Source: Rhodococcus sp. HNM0563 | Lineage (GTDB): Bacteria > Actinomycetota > Actinomycetes > Mycobacteriales > Mycobacteriaceae | DNA length: 64,000 nucleotides | Assembly (NCBI RefSeq): GCF_012726195.1 | Contig: NZ_JAASAF010000006.1 | Coordinates: 248,001 to 312,000 of the forward strand | Reading direction: 5' to 3' | In this document: positions 63,971 to 64,000 of the stretch, piece by piece | Position numbering within the stretch: position 1 is the first letter of the stretch | Layout of the letters: each line of letters opens with the position of its first letter | Program-made: the position numbers and the translations under genes | The notes under the pieces: model-generated | Databases searched by the model: none | Told to the model about the DNA's origin: nothing | The model's input: the letters and a program-made list of their open reading frames with translations, nothing else

Positions 63971-64000
63971 GGTCCGTGTCCGCTCATCGGACGAAACACT

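Overview
The window reads as a piece of a high-GC, mycolate-type actinobacterial chromosome, most likely Rhodococcus or a close relative. This rests on a fused LysX (lysyl-tRNA synthetase plus lysyl-phosphatidylglycerol synthase), an MmpL transporter, a cutinase-like secreted esterase, an EspC-like type VII secretion protein, a SigK/RskA pair, a 13E12-type HNH gene, frequent GTG starts with 4-base overlaps, and exact parS cores of the actinobacterial type. No rRNA, tRNA or CRISPR array was seen. Assignments come from reading motifs by eye; no database search was run.

Layout. 1-7.1 kb: the end of an MFS exporter, a polytopic membrane protein, two related secreted proteins, an ECF41-type sigma factor coupled to a carboxymuconolactone decarboxylase-like gene, a GlsB-type stress protein, an NTF2-like/SDR pair, and a HTH-ClpN protein behind two tandem palindromes. 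7.1-15.0 kb: a compact RiPP cluster with two double-glycine precursor peptides, an ATP-grasp maturase, a PpiC-like maturation protein, a C39-peptidase ABC exporter and a large SARP/AfsR-type regulator. Both precursors carry a direct heptamer repeat at 11-bp period, the architecture of SARP boxes. 15.1-20.8 kb: a carboxylesterase, a frameshifted large catalase and three small membrane/DUF genes, several behind GTTT-N15/16-GGGTA promoters of the SigF/SigB type. 20.9-24.7 kb: a type VII secretion-associated operon. 24.7-26.4 kb: a FAD monooxygenase and a divergent TetR regulator sharing a perfect 16-bp palindromic operator. 26.7-32.8 kb: gltB-gltD. 32.9-38.4 kb: secreted proteins, a sulfite-oxidase-like molybdoenzyme, SDR and histidine phosphatase.

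38.4-48.2 kb: two tandem sensor kinases of the nitrate-sensing/CvnA type, each followed within 30 bp by a GTTTCACGTGAAAC parS core, then lysX and mmpL. 48.3-60.3 kb: a defence island. A type I restriction system (hsdM-hsdS, with an Mrr-type endonuclease translationally coupled to hsdS) is separated from its hsdR by about 5 kb holding a Phd antitoxin with a truncated RelE, a structured leader with a tiny ORF, a BrnT/RHH-like toxin-antitoxin pair, a 13E12 HNH gene and a decayed fic gene. 60.3-64 kb: a PrmC-like methyltransferase, a succinate-semialdehyde-type dehydrogenase, and rskA-sigK.

The most novel part is the RiPP cluster: it has precursors, a predicted peptide cross-linking ligase, a chaperone-like partner, a leader-cleaving exporter and a matching pathway regulator, and the two core peptides do not match a family I can name.
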